Notes under the pieces: generated by a model
The model's database searches: none
Seen by the model: only the letters and a program-made list of their open reading frames with translations
What the model was told of the DNA's origin: nothing
Position numbers and translations under genes: made by a program
From: JBAZOO01 sp041648735
GTDB lineage: Bacteria > Verrucomicrobiota > Lentisphaeria > Oligosphaerales > CAITYL01
DNA length: 64,000 nt
Assembly: GCA_041648735.1 (NCBI GenBank)
Contig: JBAZOO010000015.1
Coordinates: 1-64,000, forward strand
Direction of reading: 5' to 3'
In this document: in pieces, positions 63,824 to 64,000 of the stretch
Layout: the number at the start of each line of letters is the position of its first letter
Position numbering within the stretch: position 1 is the stretch's first letter

Positions 63824-64000
63824 ATGAAGGTCAAACCTGACTTGGTTGAGTACGTCATTAAGAACTTCGACAAAGATGATTCAGAGTCAAATGTTCGTGC
63901 AATTCTTGACTGTATGAAGGTTGAACTTAGACGCGACATGAAAAAGTCCCGTTCGAAAGAAGAGGCAACCTTCTGTCAAACGTTGATTGACCAAATTGAG
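63824..64000 (+). CDS. Hypothetical protein, 3' end outside the window
   Basis: Fifty-nine codons are visible from ATG 63824 (MKVKPDLVEYVIKNFDKDD), eight bases after the zinc-finger gene stop. It is a charged, helical sequence (KVELRRDMKKSRSKEEATF) with codon use and G+C (near 42% by eye) unlike the rest of the window. I do not recognise it. Close spacing suggests it is co-expressed with the zinc-finger gene. Confidence 0.65.
   Translation, partial: MKVKPDLVEYVIKNFDKDDSESNVRAILDCMKVELRRDMKKSRSKEEATFCQTLIDQIE

Overview
This is a GC-rich bacterial chromosome segment (around 70% G+C by eye) with no rRNA, no CRISPR array and no intact mobile element. The gene content fits the PVC superphylum, most likely Lentisphaerota, Kiritimatiellota or Verrucomicrobiota. 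The pointers are short type IV pilin-like proteins with a CPxGGxY tail, an exosortase-associated TIGR04073-type protein, an Rnf-type electron-transport cluster, an NrpR-like regulator next to gdhA, GGQ release-factor-like and GIDE-LemA proteins, and several dispersed intergenic repeats. The assignment is inference; no rRNA is available to confirm it.

Layout. 1-5.4 kb: the end of an unrecognised protein, a secreted tannase/feruloyl-esterase-like enzyme, then a minus-strand unit of dgt followed by two overlapping small frames, one SecB-like. 5.4-18 kb: eda, a tyrosine phosphatase, a DAHP synthase, a DEAD-box helicase, tRNA-Gly(TCC) with promoter and terminator, a parvulin isomerase, a Sel1-repeat protein, GIDE-LemA, an RlmI-like methyltransferase, the TIGR04073-type protein, mannose-6-phosphate isomerase and an EamA transporter. 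18-22 kb: an nrpR-like repressor gene divergent from gdhA, then rbsK. 22-29.5 kb: a large mechanosensitive channel, a YejA-like peptide-binding protein, a GGQ protein and a TPR lipoprotein. 29.8-33.6 kb: rnfCDGE without rnfA or rnfB. 33.7-42.4 kb: a UvrD-like helicase, a short FtsK-like translocase, ribH-nusB-ftsY-SpoU methyltransferase, queA and smpB. 42.7-48.3 kb: a MoxR/DUF58 operon and lon. 48.4-52.6 kb: a pilin region with a GT-C glycosyltransferase, a degenerate pilin, an O-antigen-ligase-like protein fused in frame to a pilin, and a normal pilin. 53-62.5 kb: an HD hydrolase, an ArsB/NhaD-type permease, a 2097-residue alpha-2-macroglobulin and a SagB-like oxidoreductase. 62.6-64 kb: a dead IS91-type transposase, then an AT-richer edge with a frameshifted DnaJ-type zinc-finger gene and an unfinished gene.

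How parts work together. NrpR-like plus GdhA forms a plausible local ammonia-assimilation switch, with a strong promoter and palindromes between the two genes. The pilins, the ligase-like protein and the GT-C enzyme look like a compact pilus or pseudopilus glycosylation module. RnfCDGE would be part of a ferredoxin:NAD+ sodium/proton pump whose RnfA and RnfB must be encoded elsewhere. RibH, NusB, FtsY and the SpoU methyltransferase form a tightly packed housekeeping operon with overlapping stop/start codons.

The most unusual features are the ligase-pilin fusion frame, a recurrent near-palindrome (GCGGACTCCGCA) scattered mostly inside genes, the SecB-like frame overlapping a small gene behind dgt, the incomplete rnf cluster, 9-bp microsatellites at protein ends, and the frameshifted zinc-finger gene at an A-run.
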